A stretch of DNA of 64,000 nucleotides, taken from NCBI RefSeq assembly GCF_001468035.1, contig NZ_LNZA01000001.1:827020-891019 (forward strand), read 5' to 3'. The stretch is from Legionella tucsonensis (lineage in GTDB: Bacteria; Pseudomonadota; Gammaproteobacteria; Legionellales; Legionellaceae). A program made the translations under genes and the position numbers. The notes below the pieces were generated by a model. It was not told the origin of the DNA, did no database searches, and saw only the letters and a list, made by a program, of their open reading frames with translations. Shown here piece after piece: positions 18,462-30,193 of the stretch; positions within the stretch are counted from its first letter, which is position 1, and each line of letters begins with the position of its first letter.

Positions 18462-19259
18462 ATGCCTGAAAATTGGGTTGAAATAAAAAATTTAGTCTTT
18501 ACTCGTGAAAGCCGTCACATTTTCAATGGCATTGATATGGTAGTTAAACGAGGTAAGATTACCGCAATTATGGGGCCTAGTGGCTCTGGAAAGACCACCT
18601 TATTGCAGTTAATTGGTGCTCAGTTAAGACCTGACAGTGGTTTTATCCACGTCAATGGTCAAAACATGCATCTATTATCTCGTAGAGCTTTGTATGAGGC
18701 GAGACGCAACATGGGTTTGCTTTTTCAAAGTTCTGCTTTATTCACTCATCTTTCTGTGTTTGAAAACGTGGCTTTCCCTTTGCGAGAACATACTCAATTA
18801 AATGAATCGATGTTGCGTGATATCGTATTGATGAAACTTGAAGCAGTTGGATTGCGGGGAGCTGCTCCTCTGATGCCAGCCCAGTTGTCAGGCGGGATGT
18901 CTAGGCGAGTTGCTTTAGCACGTACTATAGCACTGGATCCGGAACTAATGATGTATGATGAACCATTTACAGGACAGGATCCGATTTCTCTAGGTGTTTT
19001 AGTTCGTTTGATTAAAAGGTTAAATGAGTTATTGCATACAACAACAATTATTGTCTCACATGATGTCGAAGAAACCTGTTCTATAGCTGATTATATTTAT
19101 CTTATTTCTGGTGGAAAAATCATAGGACAAGGAACTCCCGAAGAACTGATTCAATCGTCTGAACCTCAGATCAAACAGTTTATGCATGGAGAGGCTGATG
19201 GAGTTGTACCTTTTCATTATCCAGCCAGATCATATATAGAGGAGCTATTAGATGCTTGA
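18462..19259 (+). CDS. mlaF: MlaF, ATPase of the phospholipid ABC transporter
   Basis: The 265-residue ATPase has Walker [10 protein letters not shown], signature [16 protein letters not shown] and Walker [14 protein letters not shown]. With MlaE, B and D it forms the inner-membrane complex that keeps outer-leaflet lipid asymmetry. The frame is open to a TTG at 18438, but the ATG at 18462 has GGAAAAGAG upstream and is preferred. It overlaps mlaE by 8 bp. Confidence 0.94.
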   Translation: MPENWVEIKNLVFTRESRHIFNGIDMVVKRGKITAIMGPSGSGKTTLLQLIGAQLRPDSGFIHVNGQNMHLLSRRALYEARRNMGLLFQSSALFTHLSVFENVAFPLREHTQLNESMLRDIVLMKLEAVGLRGAAPLMPAQLSGGMSRRVALARTIALDPELMMYDEPFTGQDPISLGVLVRLIKRLNELLHTTTIIVSHDVEETCSIADYIYLISGGKIIGQGTPEELIQSSEPQIKQFMHGEADGVVPFHYPARSYIEELLDA

Positions 19260-20034
19260 GTTCATCGCTCGTGTCGGTCACCGTGGTTCACGGGTTTTGC
19301 AAAGCTTGGGAAACTCCGGAGTATTTCTGTTCTTCATGTTGTTTAGACGGCCAGGCATTTCAAAGCTTTGGCCTTTGCTGCGCTATCAAATCCATTTTGT
19401 TGGTTTTTTGTCGTGTTTGATTATCGTTGTTTCCGCTTTATTTATTGGTATGGTTGTTGGTTTACAGGGTTATAATACTTTGCAAAAATTTGGTGCATCA
19501 AGTCAATTAGGGCAGTTATTGGCCTTAAGTATCTCAAGGGAACTTGGACCGGTAATTAGTGCCTTATTATTTGCTGGGCGTGCGGGCTCAGCCTTAACTG
19601 CTGAAATTGGTTTGATGAAAGCAACAGAACAATTATCCAGTATGGATATGATGGGAGTTGATCCTTTAGGCAGGGTTATTTATCCTCGTTTTATAGCGGG
19701 TCTTATTACCTTACCTTTTTTGGCATTAATTTTTTCTGCAGTAGCTATTTTTGGAGGGTATTTTATCGGTGTTCACTGGTTAGGTGTGGATTCTGGAAGT
19801 TTTTGGTCCAATATGCAAGCAGCAGTGGATTTCCGTATTGATGTGCTCAGTGGTATTATTAAAAGTTTAGTTTTTGCTTTTGTTATAACCTGGATTTCTG
19901 TATTCCAGGGTTTTGAATGTGTGCCTACTGCAGAAGGTATTAGTCAGGCGACGACTAAAACAGTAGTTTATTCATCGCTTGCTGTATTAGGACTGGATTT
20001 TTTGTTGACTGCAATGATGATTGGAGATTGGTAA
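19252..20034 (+). CDS. mlaE: MlaE, permease of the phospholipid ABC transporter
   Basis: The 260-residue membrane protein has the MlaE-family signature [26 protein letters not shown] (split here only by description) and [17 protein letters not shown], with about five hydrophobic segments. It is the transmembrane subunit of MlaFEDB. It sits between mlaF and mlaD with an 8-bp overlap and zero gap respectively. Confidence 0.94.
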   Translation: MLEFIARVGHRGSRVLQSLGNSGVFLFFMLFRRPGISKLWPLLRYQIHFVGFLSCLIIVVSALFIGMVVGLQGYNTLQKFGASSQLGQLLALSISRELGPVISALLFAGRAGSALTAEIGLMKATEQLSSMDMMGVDPLGRVIYPRFIAGLITLPFLALIFSAVAIFGGYFIGVHWLGVDSGSFWSNMQAAVDFRIDVLSGIIKSLVFAFVITWISVFQGFECVPTAEGISQATTKTVVYSSLAVLGLDFLLTAMMIGDW

Positions 20035-20511
20035 ATGAGTAAGCAACGTTATGTAGATTTTAGTGTCGGCCTATTTATGTTGCTTGGTATATTGGCTTTG
20101 TTGGTCATGACAATGAAGGTGAGTGGTTTTTCTAGTCTTGTATCTCATGACAGTTATGAGGTAACTGCTGATTTTACCGATATTGGTGGATTGAAAGTGC
20201 GAGCACCTGTTACCGTGGCGGGAGTTAAAATTGGCGAAGTAACTCGTATTGATTTGCAGCCAGGAGAACTTAATGCAAAGGTAACTATGCGCTTGCGTGA
20301 TGATAAAAAGATACCTTATGAAGATGCTTCAGCGCGGATTTTGACAGAAGGGTTGCTTGGTTCCAATTATATTAGTATTGTCCCCGGTTTTGAGGATGAG
20401 GAGGATAAAGCTCATCCTTATTTACGAAATGGGGATGTGATTGGAAAGACTCAAGAAGCAATTATTCTTGAAAATTTAATTGGTCAACTACTGTTTAACA
20501 TTAAAAAATAA
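20035..20511 (+). CDS. mlaD: MlaD, MCE-domain subunit
   Basis: The 158-residue protein has one N-terminal membrane segment (VGLFMLLGILALLVMTMKVSG) and one MCE domain with YEVTADFTDIGGLKVRAPV and VAGVKIGEV. It forms the hexameric lipid-binding ring in the periplasm. ATG follows the mlaE stop directly. Confidence 0.94.
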   Translation: MSKQRYVDFSVGLFMLLGILALLVMTMKVSGFSSLVSHDSYEVTADFTDIGGLKVRAPVTVAGVKIGEVTRIDLQPGELNAKVTMRLRDDKKIPYEDASARILTEGLLGSNYISIVPGFEDEEDKAHPYLRNGDVIGKTQEAIILENLIGQLLFNIKK

Positions 20512-20520
20512 GGTCAGAAC

Positions 20521-21132
20521 ATGAGAATAATAAAAACAGTTTTATTAGTTGTCAGTGTGATTTTATCTCCAATGATGAATGCGTCACAAAACTCTCCCAT
20601 ACCTATGCTAGAGCAAACTGCCAATAATATCATTGCAACTCTAAAAGAAAATAAAGCCAGTTTAAAAAGTAATCCTAATATTATTTATCAGGCTGTAGAA
20701 ACAAATTTACTACCTATTGTTGATGTAGCGGGCATGTCACGTTCTGTTTTGGGAAGACAGGCATGGAGTAAAGCAACAAGTTCACAAAGAGAGCAATTTT
20801 CCAAAGCGTTTACACGTTTGGTGATTCGTACTTATGCCAGCCCTTTGGCACAATACACCAATGAACGCATACAATTTTTACCCTTAAGAGGTTCTCTGAG
20901 TTCTCGATTTTTGCGAGTTAACAGCATTATTATTCGAGCTGAAGGACAAAATATTCCGTTGTCTTATAGTCTTGTTGCCAAAAATGATCAGTGGAAGATT
21001 TATGATATCAGCGTTGAAGGAGTAAGCTTATTGCAAAGTTTCAGGTCACAGTTCGCGGCAGCCTTACAAAACTCCAGTATTGATGAGGTCATCAAGTTAA
21101 TGGAAAAAAAGCAACTTAAAAGGACTTCCTAA
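20521..21132 (+). CDS. mlaC: MlaC, periplasmic phospholipid shuttle
   Basis: The 203-residue protein has a signal peptide (cleavage probably after MMNA) and the MlaC/Ttg2D fold, with NLLPIVDVAGMSRSVLGRQAW and the FTRLVIRTYA segment. It carries phospholipid between MlaA and MlaFEDB. MlaA is not in this window. It shares one base with mlaB. Confidence 0.93.
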   Translation: MRIIKTVLLVVSVILSPMMNASQNSPIPMLEQTANNIIATLKENKASLKSNPNIIYQAVETNLLPIVDVAGMSRSVLGRQAWSKATSSQREQFSKAFTRLVIRTYASPLAQYTNERIQFLPLRGSLSSRFLRVNSIIIRAEGQNIPLSYSLVAKNDQWKIYDISVEGVSLLQSFRSQFAAALQNSSIDEVIKLMEKKQLKRTS

Positions 21133-21416
21133 TGGTGAATAAAGTTTGCTTTAAACCGGGTATTGATCTTACATTTAAGTCAGTTGTTGCAGTGCGAGCA
21201 AAGCTCTATCAGGCTTTGATGGAAGATAAAAGTGACCGATTCAGTCTGGATCTAAGTGATGTGACGCATTGTGATAGCGCGGGTTTAGCATTACTTATCG
21301 AGGCTAGAAAGTTATGTAAAAAAAATAATAAACTTTTTGAAATCATTGGAATACCTGATGAAACACAATCTTTAGCAGAGTTTTGTGGTGTGAAACGTAT
21401 TTTGGAGGCCGTGTAA
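21132..21416 (+). CDS. mlaB: MlaB, STAS-domain subunit
   Basis: The 94-residue protein is a STAS domain with FSLDLSDVTHCDSAGLALLIEA, where the Ser after Asp is the conserved site. It stabilises MlaF in the cytoplasm. Last gene of mlaFEDCB; a terminator-like repeat follows within 75 bp. Confidence 0.9.
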   Translation: MVNKVCFKPGIDLTFKSVVAVRAKLYQALMEDKSDRFSLDLSDVTHCDSAGLALLIEARKLCKKNNKLFEIIGIPDETQSLAEFCGVKRILEAV

Positions 21417-21488
21417 TTTTTTTGTAATTTTCTGAGAGGAATTTTCAATTTTTGGAGAGCGGTTACTTTTTTTAGGATTATAAATTGT

Positions 21489-21533
21489 AACCTGGGTGAA
21501 GGTACGAGCCATAGCCCGGGTTTTCTTTTTTTT
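21489..21533 (+). terminator. terminator after mlaB derived from a CCTGGG repeat
   Basis: AACCTGGG (21489-21496) and CCCGGGTT (21515-21522) pair with one G-U, and the stem is followed by TTCTTTTTTTTATTT. The hairpin belongs to the CCTGGGTGAAG repeat set, here placed so that it can act as an intrinsic terminator of the mla operon. Confidence 0.65.
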
Positions 21534-21627
21534 ATTTGGATAACAAAATCCTGGGAAATGCTGTGTTTCACCCTGAATGTATTTGTTATCAAAAGTTGTA
21601 TATATTTTAATATGTGAGCTAATTTTA

Positions 21628-23889
<2,262 letters not shown>

Positions 23890-23981
23890 AGTTTCTGGGG
23901 GCTAAATCTGACTTTTTATCCAAGGATACGATATGTGCCAGGATGCTATTCTTTACCTGGCTACATTAATTAATTATCCAG

Positions 23982-24440
23982 TTAGTGATGTACATCTAAA
24001 GGCTCTATGTCACCTACAGTAAATGTAGGTCCATGATCACCTGGTTCAAAACTGTTTGGATTTTGGTTATCCAGAACGTCCAATTGAATACTTACACCAT
24101 CCAGTGGGTAGTTTTTTATTAAATCTCTTCCTATTGCCGTAGCAAGAATTTCCCAGAAAACTTCTTCAGGAAATTCCACTGTAGGCTCCATATACTTTAA
24201 AACAGCCGTGCGTAATATCCGATAGTCAGGATATTCATTATTCGGTAATTTTTTCTTGTAGGCATAGCGCACATAAATAGTGACTGTTTGTCCTGATTGT
24301 CTGCTTGTATGATATTCAGGGATAACAAATTGAAAATAATTCTTTTCAATATAATTATCGTTATTTGTTGAAGCCCATAAAGATGTAGGCCAATTAGAAA
24401 TTACAATAACGAATAAAATAGTTTTAAATAAATTTTTCAT
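23982..24440 (-). CDS. exported protein of unknown function
   Basis: The 152-residue protein has a signal peptide (MKNLFKTILFVIVISNWPTS, cleavage near WAS). The mature part is rich in Tyr, Pro and Asp, without cysteines. The ATG at 24440 has GGAG at good distance; the frame start at 24452 (TTG) is rejected. No family recognised. It is one of three neighbouring small exported proteins. Confidence 0.7.
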   Translation of the reverse strand: MKNLFKTILFVIVISNWPTSLWASTNNDNYIEKNYFQFVIPEYHTSRQSGQTVTIYVRYAYKKKLPNNEYPDYRILRTAVLKYMEPTVEFPEEVFWEILATAIGRDLIKNYPLDGVSIQLDVLDNQNPNSFEPGDHGPTFTVGDIEPLDVHH

Positions 24441-24509
24441 AAAATTCTCCAATAATATAACCGACTCATGATCAAGAAATCATCAGCATAAGTATTTAAA
24501 AATAGAGGA

Positions 24510-24827
24510 TTAACTATTAGAAAATGAGCGTGGTGGTTTATAGATTCGCGTTTTAAATCCTGAACATAGAGACAATATATATAGAGAAAAGAAGAGCAAA
24601 CCCATAAGTGAATGGGTCTTTGATAAGCTCAATTCAGTAGGTATTACATATGCTTGGTTAAAACTACAGCGAATAGATTGGGTTATAGGAGCTTTTTGTA
24701 AACATTTATTTTTAGGGCCTGCTGCCGCAGCTTTAACAGGATTAGAAACAATGTTTTCATTGCTCATTGTATATGGGAGCAGTGCAAGAAGTATTGCAAA
24801 AAAAATAAAAAATAATTTCATGGTCAT
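24510..24827 (-). CDS. small protein with signal and membrane segment
   Basis: The 105-residue frame begins with a hydrophobic signal (MKLFFIFFAILLALLPYTMS), has a short central part with two cysteines and a second hydrophobic segment (MGLLFFSLYILSLCSGF) before a basic tail. The start may be the first or third codon. No family recognised. Probably an inner-membrane protein; single-frame evidence only, so it could be spurious. Confidence 0.5.
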   Translation of the reverse strand: MTMKLFFIFFAILLALLPYTMSNENIVSNPVKAAAAGPKNKCLQKAPITQSIRCSFNQAYVIPTELSLSKTHSLMGLLFFSLYILSLCSGFKTRIYKPPRSFSNS

Positions 24828-24986
24828 TATTCTACCAGATTAACTATCAAAAATAACTGTTTTTGAAAATGAATGGAACTAGATGTGCTACATTTAATAA
24901 ATCAATAGTGATTAACCTTATGTTACTCTTGTACCAGTAGGCGTCATAAGCTAACATGATTTGATAATCGCTAAGGGATTGTTTTA

Positions 24987-25580
24987 ATGATCAATTTTAG
25001 TTACTTTATGTTTTTATTTTTTTTATTTTGTTCTTTTTCGGCCCAAGCAAATACAAGTGAAAAGCACAATAAAGCTTTTCGAAATTTTTGGCATCCCACT
25101 TATCTAGGGGAGCGCCTGGATTATTGTACTGTAGATGGTAAGGAGTGTGGCAAAGTCGTAGCAGATCATTATTGCCAAATGCTAGGTTATGATTATTCCA
25201 GCGATAATGAAATATCCTACAATATAGGGTTAACACATTACCTATCAACCAGTCAAAGCTGTAAGGGGTGGCGCTGTAATGGATTTATGACTATTGTTTG
25301 TGCTACTGGCTTATCTCATACCCCACCAAAACCTTATCACTATCGCGAAAAACGTTTTGCCGATCCTCGTTTTAACGATTATCGTGTGGATTGGTGTTAT
25401 GACCAAAAACAAGGTTGTGGTTCACGGGCAGCCAATTCTTTTTGCAATCGGATGGGGTTCATGCAGGCTAAGTATTTTGTGAAAGAAGCACAGGTAAGTG
25501 CTACTAAAACAATTGGTAGTCAGGAATTGTGTTTTGGGAATCAGTGTAATGCTTTTAAATTAATCGTGTGTTATCGATAG
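24987..25580 (+). CDS. exported protein with two six-Cys repeats
   Basis: The 197-residue protein has a signal peptide cleaved near SAQA (about 22). Two repeats follow, about 43-107 and 132-196, each fitting R[LV]D[YW]C, then CG three residues before A, then [YF]C..[ML]G[FY], and near the end C...C-N-x-F with a final IVC. Six cysteines per repeat suggest disulfide-bonded domains outside the cytoplasm. I do not recognise a named family. AAGGGA precedes the ATG. Confidence 0.75.
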   Translation: MINFSYFMFLFFLFCSFSAQANTSEKHNKAFRNFWHPTYLGERLDYCTVDGKECGKVVADHYCQMLGYDYSSDNEISYNIGLTHYLSTSQSCKGWRCNGFMTIVCATGLSHTPPKPYHYREKRFADPRFNDYRVDWCYDQKQGCGSRAANSFCNRMGFMQAKYFVKEAQVSATKTIGSQELCFGNQCNAFKLIVCYR

Positions 25581-25590
25581 GTTAATTATT

Positions 25591-25732
25591 AGATCTCTTT
25601 CCAAATTTGCTGAGGGGAGAGAAGTGCGAGGAGACGCGGACACAGAACCGGAGTGTACATGCAAGTACATGAGAATTCGAGCACCGCATCGACGAAGCAA
25701 TTCGCCTCCTCAGCAAATTTGGAAAGAGGTCT
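25591..25732. repeat. 142-bp MITE-like palindromic element upstream of fleQ
   Basis: The ends are inverted over about 28 bp with two mismatches: CTCTTTCCAAATTTGCTGAG on the left and CTCAGCAAATTTGGAAAGAG on the right. The core GTACATGCAAGTACATG is itself repeated. No transposase is present. The element separates the Cys-repeat gene from fleQ and leaves about 70 bp for the fleQ leader. Confidence 0.75.
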
Positions 25733-25801
25733 ATTGAACGTCTTCCTCGATTTAAGGGAGAGAATGATGGTGCAAGTATATAAAAACTTAAGGATAAGTT
25801 T

Positions 25802-27214
25802 ATGAGTATTAATGACAAGGTTTTTATCATTGATAATAATGAAAGTCGTTGCGATAAGTTGTGCACAATACTGGATTTTATCGGTGAATCTACTGAAGTC
25901 AGTAAGTATAGCGAATGGCGCTTTATTGATATAGATCCCGACGTTATTCTTCTTGGTGCAAGCGAATCAATTCAGGAAACTATAAATGAGCTGGATACTT
26001 TAGCAAATAGATTCGCTAAAGTTCCAATTATTGTGGTGGGTCAAAAATTAAATAATGCTCAATGCCTCTTGCGCAATGTTGTCGCGTGTCTGGAATTCCC
26101 ATTTACTTACGCTCAAATAATGGAATCTATGCATCAATGTCAAATTGCTAAAGAAGCAATAAAGTCCATTGTGATTAGCAATCATAAAAATCCATTATTA
26201 CGCAGTCTGGTGGGTAACAGCGCCAGTATTCGTAATGTTCGCCGATTAATAGAGCAAGTTTCTGATACAGAAGCAAGTGTTTTAATCCTTGGGGAATCCG
26301 GAACAGGTAAAGAGGTAGTCGCACGTAATATCCATGCTTTGTCATCAAGAGGTATAAAGCCTTTTATCCCAATTAACTGTGGCGCTATACCGGGAGAATT
26401 GCTTGAAAGTGAATTATTTGGTCATGAAAAAGGTGCATTCACTGGTGCAATTACTTCCCGACAAGGACGATTTGAATTAGCGAACGGAGGGACTTTATTT
26501 CTTGATGAGATAGGGGATATGCCTTTGCCTATGCAGGTAAAATTATTAAGAGTATTGCAAGAACGCTGTTTTGAGCGAGTCGGATCAAATAAAAGTATCG
26601 ATGTGAATGTAAGAATTATTGCTGCGACGCATAGAAATTTGGAAGAGGCGATTAAGGAAGGGAAATTTAGAGAGGATTTATTTTATAGGCTTAATGTATT
26701 TCCTATAGAAATGCCTCCTTTAAGAGAACGGGCAGAGGATATTCCTTTGTTATTTAACGAATTGATCGCACGGATTGAGAGTGAAAACAAGCCCAGCGTA
26801 CGTTTAATGCCGGATGCGATGGCTGCATTAAGCCAGTACAGTTGGCCAGGTAACATCAGAGAGTTGGCTAACTTGGTGGAACGGCTCACTATTTTATATC
26901 CCAAAGGAATTTTGAGTAAAGAAGATTTACCACAAAAGGTGCGTGGTGAATATATGCCCTTATTTGCAGGATCTGATACATCCAACTCTGAACGAGAAGC
27001 TTTATTAGATGTGATAAATCAGGAGCAGATTTGCTCAGCAGAAGGCATAGATTTAAAAGAGCATTTGGTAAAAACCGAGTTAGCATTGATCAGTCAAGCA
27101 TTAAATGAATCAGATTGGGTGGTGGCTCATGCTGCAAGCTACTTGAATATGAGACGTACCACTCTGGTTGAAAAAATGCGCAAATACGGACTTACACGTC
27201 CTGAGCGTGTTTGA
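25802..27214 (+). CDS. fleQ: FleQ-like sigma54-dependent flagellar regulator
   Basis: The 470-residue protein has a FleQ-type N-terminal receiver-like domain (1-125), an AAA+ domain with Walker A GESGTGKE (164-171), the sigma54-contacting GAFTGA loop and DEIGDMP Walker B, and a C-terminal Fis-type helix-turn-helix ([20 protein letters not shown]). In Legionella, FleQ with RpoN controls flagellar genes; in Pseudomonas it binds c-di-GMP through an LFRS motif, which reads LLRS here (132-135). No phosphorylatable Asp arrangement is obvious in the N-domain. Confidence 0.9.
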   Translation: MSINDKVFIIDNNESRCDKLCTILDFIGESTEVSKYSEWRFIDIDPDVILLGASESIQETINELDTLANRFAKVPIIVVGQKLNNAQCLLRNVVACLEFPFTYAQIMESMHQCQIAKEAIKSIVISNHKNPLLRSLVGNSASIRNVRRLIEQVSDTEASVLILGESGTGKEVVARNIHALSSRGIKPFIPINCGAIPGELLESELFGHEKGAFTGAITSRQGRFELANGGTLFLDEIGDMPLPMQVKLLRVLQERCFERVGSNKSIDVNVRIIAATHRNLEEAIKEGKFREDLFYRLNVFPIEMPPLRERAEDIPLLFNELIARIESENKPSVRLMPDAMAALSQYSWPGNIRELANLVERLTILYPKGILSKEDLPQKVRGEYMPLFAGSDTSNSEREALLDVINQEQICSAEGIDLKEHLVKTELALISQALNESDWVVAHAASYLNMRRTTLVEKMRKYGLTRPERV

Positions 27215-27262
27215 TTAATAGATAATTTCAGAAATTTAAAGTAATACATGATTACATATAAA

Positions 27263-27292
27263 TCCCGGGTTCTGCTGTGCTTCACCCAGGTT
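27263..27292. repeat. half copy of the CCTGGGTGAAG repeat
   Basis: TCCCGGGTTCTGCTGTGCTT followed by CACCCAGG matches the complement of the repeat arm. It lies between fleQ and the convergent acidic protein gene and can fold into a short hairpin. Confidence 0.5.
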
Positions 27293-27316
27293 CAATGTAA
27301 GTTTCAGATAAAATAC

Positions 27317-27634
27317 TTATTGTTTGGTGTCATCAGCCTTTGATTCTTCTTTTGATTCTTTAGGATCAACTACTTCAATGGTTTCAATGGTTTCAGTGAT
27401 CTCAACGGTTTCAACTGGTTCCGTAGGTTTAGCCGGTTCAGCAGCAGCCTTATTCTCCTTAACAGGTTTTTGGGTGGCCTCTTCTTTTGTTTGTTCTACT
27501 TCTTCTTGTTGTGCTCTATTTTCTTTATAGTTGTGAACGATTTCACCAACGCTCTTTTTTATATCTGTAAATAACTTGCTTGTCATTGAAGCTAACTCTT
27601 TGAGATCGGGTAGTTTTGATTTAAAGTCACTCAT
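27317..27634 (-). CDS. small acidic Lys/Glu-rich protein, unknown
   Basis: The 105-residue protein has an amphipathic N-terminal helix (about 1-45, PDLKELASMTSKLFTDIKKS) and a disordered acidic tail of repeated E-T-I-E and V-E-[IT]-x-E units around 73-88. No signal peptide. The helical head with charged tail could be phasin-like or a scaffold; I do not recognise it. It lies convergent with fleQ and has an independent leader with ATTAATTAATTATAC upstream. Confidence 0.65.
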   Translation of the reverse strand: MSDFKSKLPDLKELASMTSKLFTDIKKSVGEIVHNYKENRAQQEEVEQTKEEATQKPVKENKAAAEPAKPTEPVETVEITETIETIEVVDPKESKEESKADDTKQ

Positions 27635-27775
27635 GTCTCACTCCATTTTAAATTAACATTATGTAATATTAATTAATTATACACCATTATCTAAAATTCA
27701 TCCGCTCAGCCAGTATTTTGAATATTAAAAGTTTTTTGTTATTCACCATAATACTTCAACTGCTGAATTTGATTA

Positions 27776-28711
27776 TTACCCCCATGGGTGCATAAACCGC
27801 ATCGCTGGCTTAAGCAATTTATTCGCTAGAGACGCTTTGGATGGGACGGTTATTTTGAATGCTTTATAGCGTGCAATTTTTTCTATTAGATAGTCATCGC
27901 TTGTGCATAATTTATCTACAAGATGCAGATCAAAGGCATCTTTGGCTAACCAATGTTCCCCAGTAGAAACTTGCTCTATATTGAGTTGCTCCCGATGCTC
28001 AGCTACATAATTTCTAAAAATAGTATGTATCTTTTCCAGATCTTCCTGAGCTTTTTTTCTGCCTTTTTCAGTATTCTCACCTAACAGTGTTAGAGTTCGT
28101 TTATATTCCCCAGCAGTTAATAGTTCCACATCAACATCGTGTTTTTTAAGCCAACGATGGAAATTGGGTATTTGTGCTACTACTCCTATAGAGCCAATAA
28201 TTGCAAAAGGGGCAGCAATGATTTGATTCGCAACACAGGCCATTAAGTAACCGCCGCTGGCGGCCATTTTATCGATACTTACAGTCAGAGGAATATTTTT
28301 ATCACGAAAGCGTTGGAGCTGCGAAGCAGCCAGTCCATAGCTATTGACGATACCTCCAGGACTATCTAGACGAACTAAAACTTCATCGCCAGGTTTTGCG
28401 GTGCAAAGAATTGCAGTTACTTCATCCCTAAGTTGCTCTACCTGAGATGCTCTAATATCACCGTGAAAATCAATTACATAAAGTGTGGGTTGCTCCTCTT
28501 TATTTTTTTTCTTCTTAGGTACTTTTTGATCAAGTACTTCTTTGTTCATTATGGATATTATATGGTCATAATGTTTGTTTAGAGATGTAATCTCCAGTTT
28601 TGGCTTTGGTTTACGGCTCATAGAAAAAAAACCTGCAATTACTAATAGGCAGGCAATAACTACTGTTACTGATTTTAAAAGAAACATACCGTATTGACTT
28701 AAAAATTCCAT
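27776..28711 (-). CDS. sohB: SohB-type membrane serine protease
   Basis: The 311-residue protein has an N-terminal membrane anchor (LLKSVTVVIACLLVIAGFF) and a ClpP/crotonase-fold peptidase domain. The catalytic Ser is in KMAASGGYLMA and the general-base Lys in AGEYKRTLT, as in signal peptide peptidase A relatives. The ATG at 28711 has AAGG six bases upstream; the frame start at 28738 is rejected. It diverges from the ccm operon. Confidence 0.9.
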   Translation of the reverse strand: MEFLSQYGMFLLKSVTVVIACLLVIAGFFSMSRKPKPKLEITSLNKHYDHIISIMNKEVLDQKVPKKKKNKEEQPTLYVIDFHGDIRASQVEQLRDEVTAILCTAKPGDEVLVRLDSPGGIVNSYGLAASQLQRFRDKNIPLTVSIDKMAASGGYLMACVANQIIAAPFAIIGSIGVVAQIPNFHRWLKKHDVDVELLTAGEYKRTLTLLGENTEKGRKKAQEDLEKIHTIFRNYVAEHREQLNIEQVSTGEHWLAKDAFDLHLVDKLCTSDDYLIEKIARYKAFKITVPSKASLANKLLKPAMRFMHPWG

Positions 28712-28806
28712 TACTAACCTTAAAAAAAATAAAAACAAATTATGGCGATCAATAAGGCAGTTCGCAAGTATTTGATTAAGTATTTGAAGAGGTGTATTAT
28801 TGGCCT

Positions 28807-29433
28807 ATGCTTGATGTGATTAACCTTGATTTTGATTATCAGGATCAACCTTTATTAGATAAAGTAAGTTTTCATTTGCCCGCAGGAGGGTTACTTCATT
28901 TGCGTGGTAGAAATGGCGCAGGAAAGACAACCCTATTAAAATTAATCGCCGGTTTGTATTTTCCGCTTCAAGGTAAAATTCAATTTTTTGGACAAAATAT
29001 AGCTAAGGACCACTCTGCTTATCAACGTCATGTATGTTTTGTAGGTCACAAAACAGGTATTAATCCTAATTTAACTTTAAAAGAGAATTGCTTTTTTGAT
29101 CTTCATTATACTTCCTCATCACGTAGTATAAAGAAAGAAGGGTGTAATAACCTAGAGGAGCTCGCTTCAATTTTCACACTAGAACAGCACCTTGATGTTC
29201 CTTGCGGCTTATTATCCGCCGGGCAACGTAGGCAAGCGGGGTTACTGCGCTTGTGGTTTTCTAATGTTAAATTATGGCTTCTTGATGAGCCTTTAATCGC
29301 GTTAGATGATAAGGCCATCACACTGATTATGGATAAAATAGCAGTTCATCGAAAGCAGGGTGGCTCAGTTTTATTAACTTCTCACCAGCAATTACCGCTA
29401 AATTCCTCTGATTATGAGGAGTATTGTTTGTGA
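28807..29433 (+). CDS. ccmA: CcmA, ATPase of the heme export complex
   Basis: CcmA with CcmB, C and D releases holo-CcmE in cytochrome c maturation. The 208-residue ATPase has Walker A GRNGAGKTT, signature LSAGQRRQAGLLRLW and Walker B LWLLDEPLIALDD. The start is uncertain: ATG 28807 gives a normal N-terminus but AGAGG lies 14 bases away, and GTG 28792 is possible. It overlaps ccmB. Confidence 0.92.
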   Translation: MLDVINLDFDYQDQPLLDKVSFHLPAGGLLHLRGRNGAGKTTLLKLIAGLYFPLQGKIQFFGQNIAKDHSAYQRHVCFVGHKTGINPNLTLKENCFFDLHYTSSSRSIKKEGCNNLEELASIFTLEQHLDVPCGLLSAGQRRQAGLLRLWFSNVKLWLLDEPLIALDDKAITLIMDKIAVHRKQGGSVLLTSHQQLPLNSSDYEEYCL

Positions 29434-30110
29434 TTTCTTCCTTTTCCTTATTTGCCAAACAATGTAAACGTGAATTGCTTATTCAGGTGCGACAAATCCG
29501 TTTTTTAATGAATTCATGTCTTTTTTTCTTAATTTTTCTTTTTATGTTCCCTCTTACTCTAAAACCGGAAGCCGTATTGCTTAAAGCCATAGCCCCTGGT
29601 TTAGTCTGGATGGCGATACTCTTGTCTTTTTTGCTCTCTTCAGAGCGCTTATTCCAACAAGATTACGAGCATGGTGTAATCGAACAATGGATTGTTTCCG
29701 GTCAGTCTTTGCCTTTGCTGGTTGGCGCAAAAATAATCGCTCATTGGTTATTTAATTTGTTGCCTTTGCTCATTTTATGCCCGTTGGTTGCTTTATTATT
29801 TTCATTGAGTGTTTGGGAAACAGAGGTGCTTGCACTTACTATAATTTGCGGCACTCCCGCGTTACTGTTTCTTTGTGCCTTGGCTGCTGCATTTGGAGTT
29901 GGAGTCAATCAGAAGGGGCTTTTGATGGCTTTAATTTTATTGCCGTTAACTCTGCCTTTACTTATCTTTGGAAGTGGCACTTTAAATATAGCCATGCACG
30001 GATTGCCAATTAGTGCCTATTTAGCCTTATTACTTGCAATGTCTGTAGTTGCTACAGGATTTTTACCCTATGCAATTGCCGGGATAATGCGTATCAGTCA
30101 TGTTGAATAA
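29430..30110 (+). CDS. ccmB: CcmB, membrane subunit of the heme export complex
   Basis: The 226-residue protein has about six membrane segments and the CcmB-type N-terminus with KRELLIQVRQ. The GTG at 29430 has GAGGAG seven bases upstream; the TTG at 29424 is too close to it. The gap to ccmC, normally a few bases, is here about 310 bp and filled by repeats. Confidence 0.92.
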   Translation: MISSFSLFAKQCKRELLIQVRQIRFLMNSCLFFLIFLFMFPLTLKPEAVLLKAIAPGLVWMAILLSFLLSSERLFQQDYEHGVIEQWIVSGQSLPLLVGAKIIAHWLFNLLPLLILCPLVALLFSLSVWETEVLALTIICGTPALLFLCALAAAFGVGVNQKGLLMALILLPLTLPLLIFGSGTLNIAMHGLPISAYLALLLAMSVVATGFLPYAIAGIMRISHVE

Positions 30111-30112
30111 GG

Positions 30113-30192
30113 TCTATTTCCATTTCTACTATCTTGGCCAAACTTCCTGATTTTCTGCGCACCGATGCTCACATACTCCATGTATGATTCAG
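30113..30192. repeat. imperfect palindromic repeat, copy 3 (left part)
   Basis: ATTTCTACTATCTTGGCCAA and the following ACTTCCTGATTTTCTGCG match copy 1 at 6897 closely, as does the core GCTCACATACTCCATGTATG. The expected right arm is not found directly after the core; a different inverted-repeat segment begins there. Confidence 0.6.
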
Positions 30193-30193
30193 A

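Noticed and set aside
25582-25866. 94-residue minus-strand frame before fleQ
   Set aside because: It runs through the MITE-like palindrome and into the start of fleQ in antisense; the coding look comes from repeat sequence.
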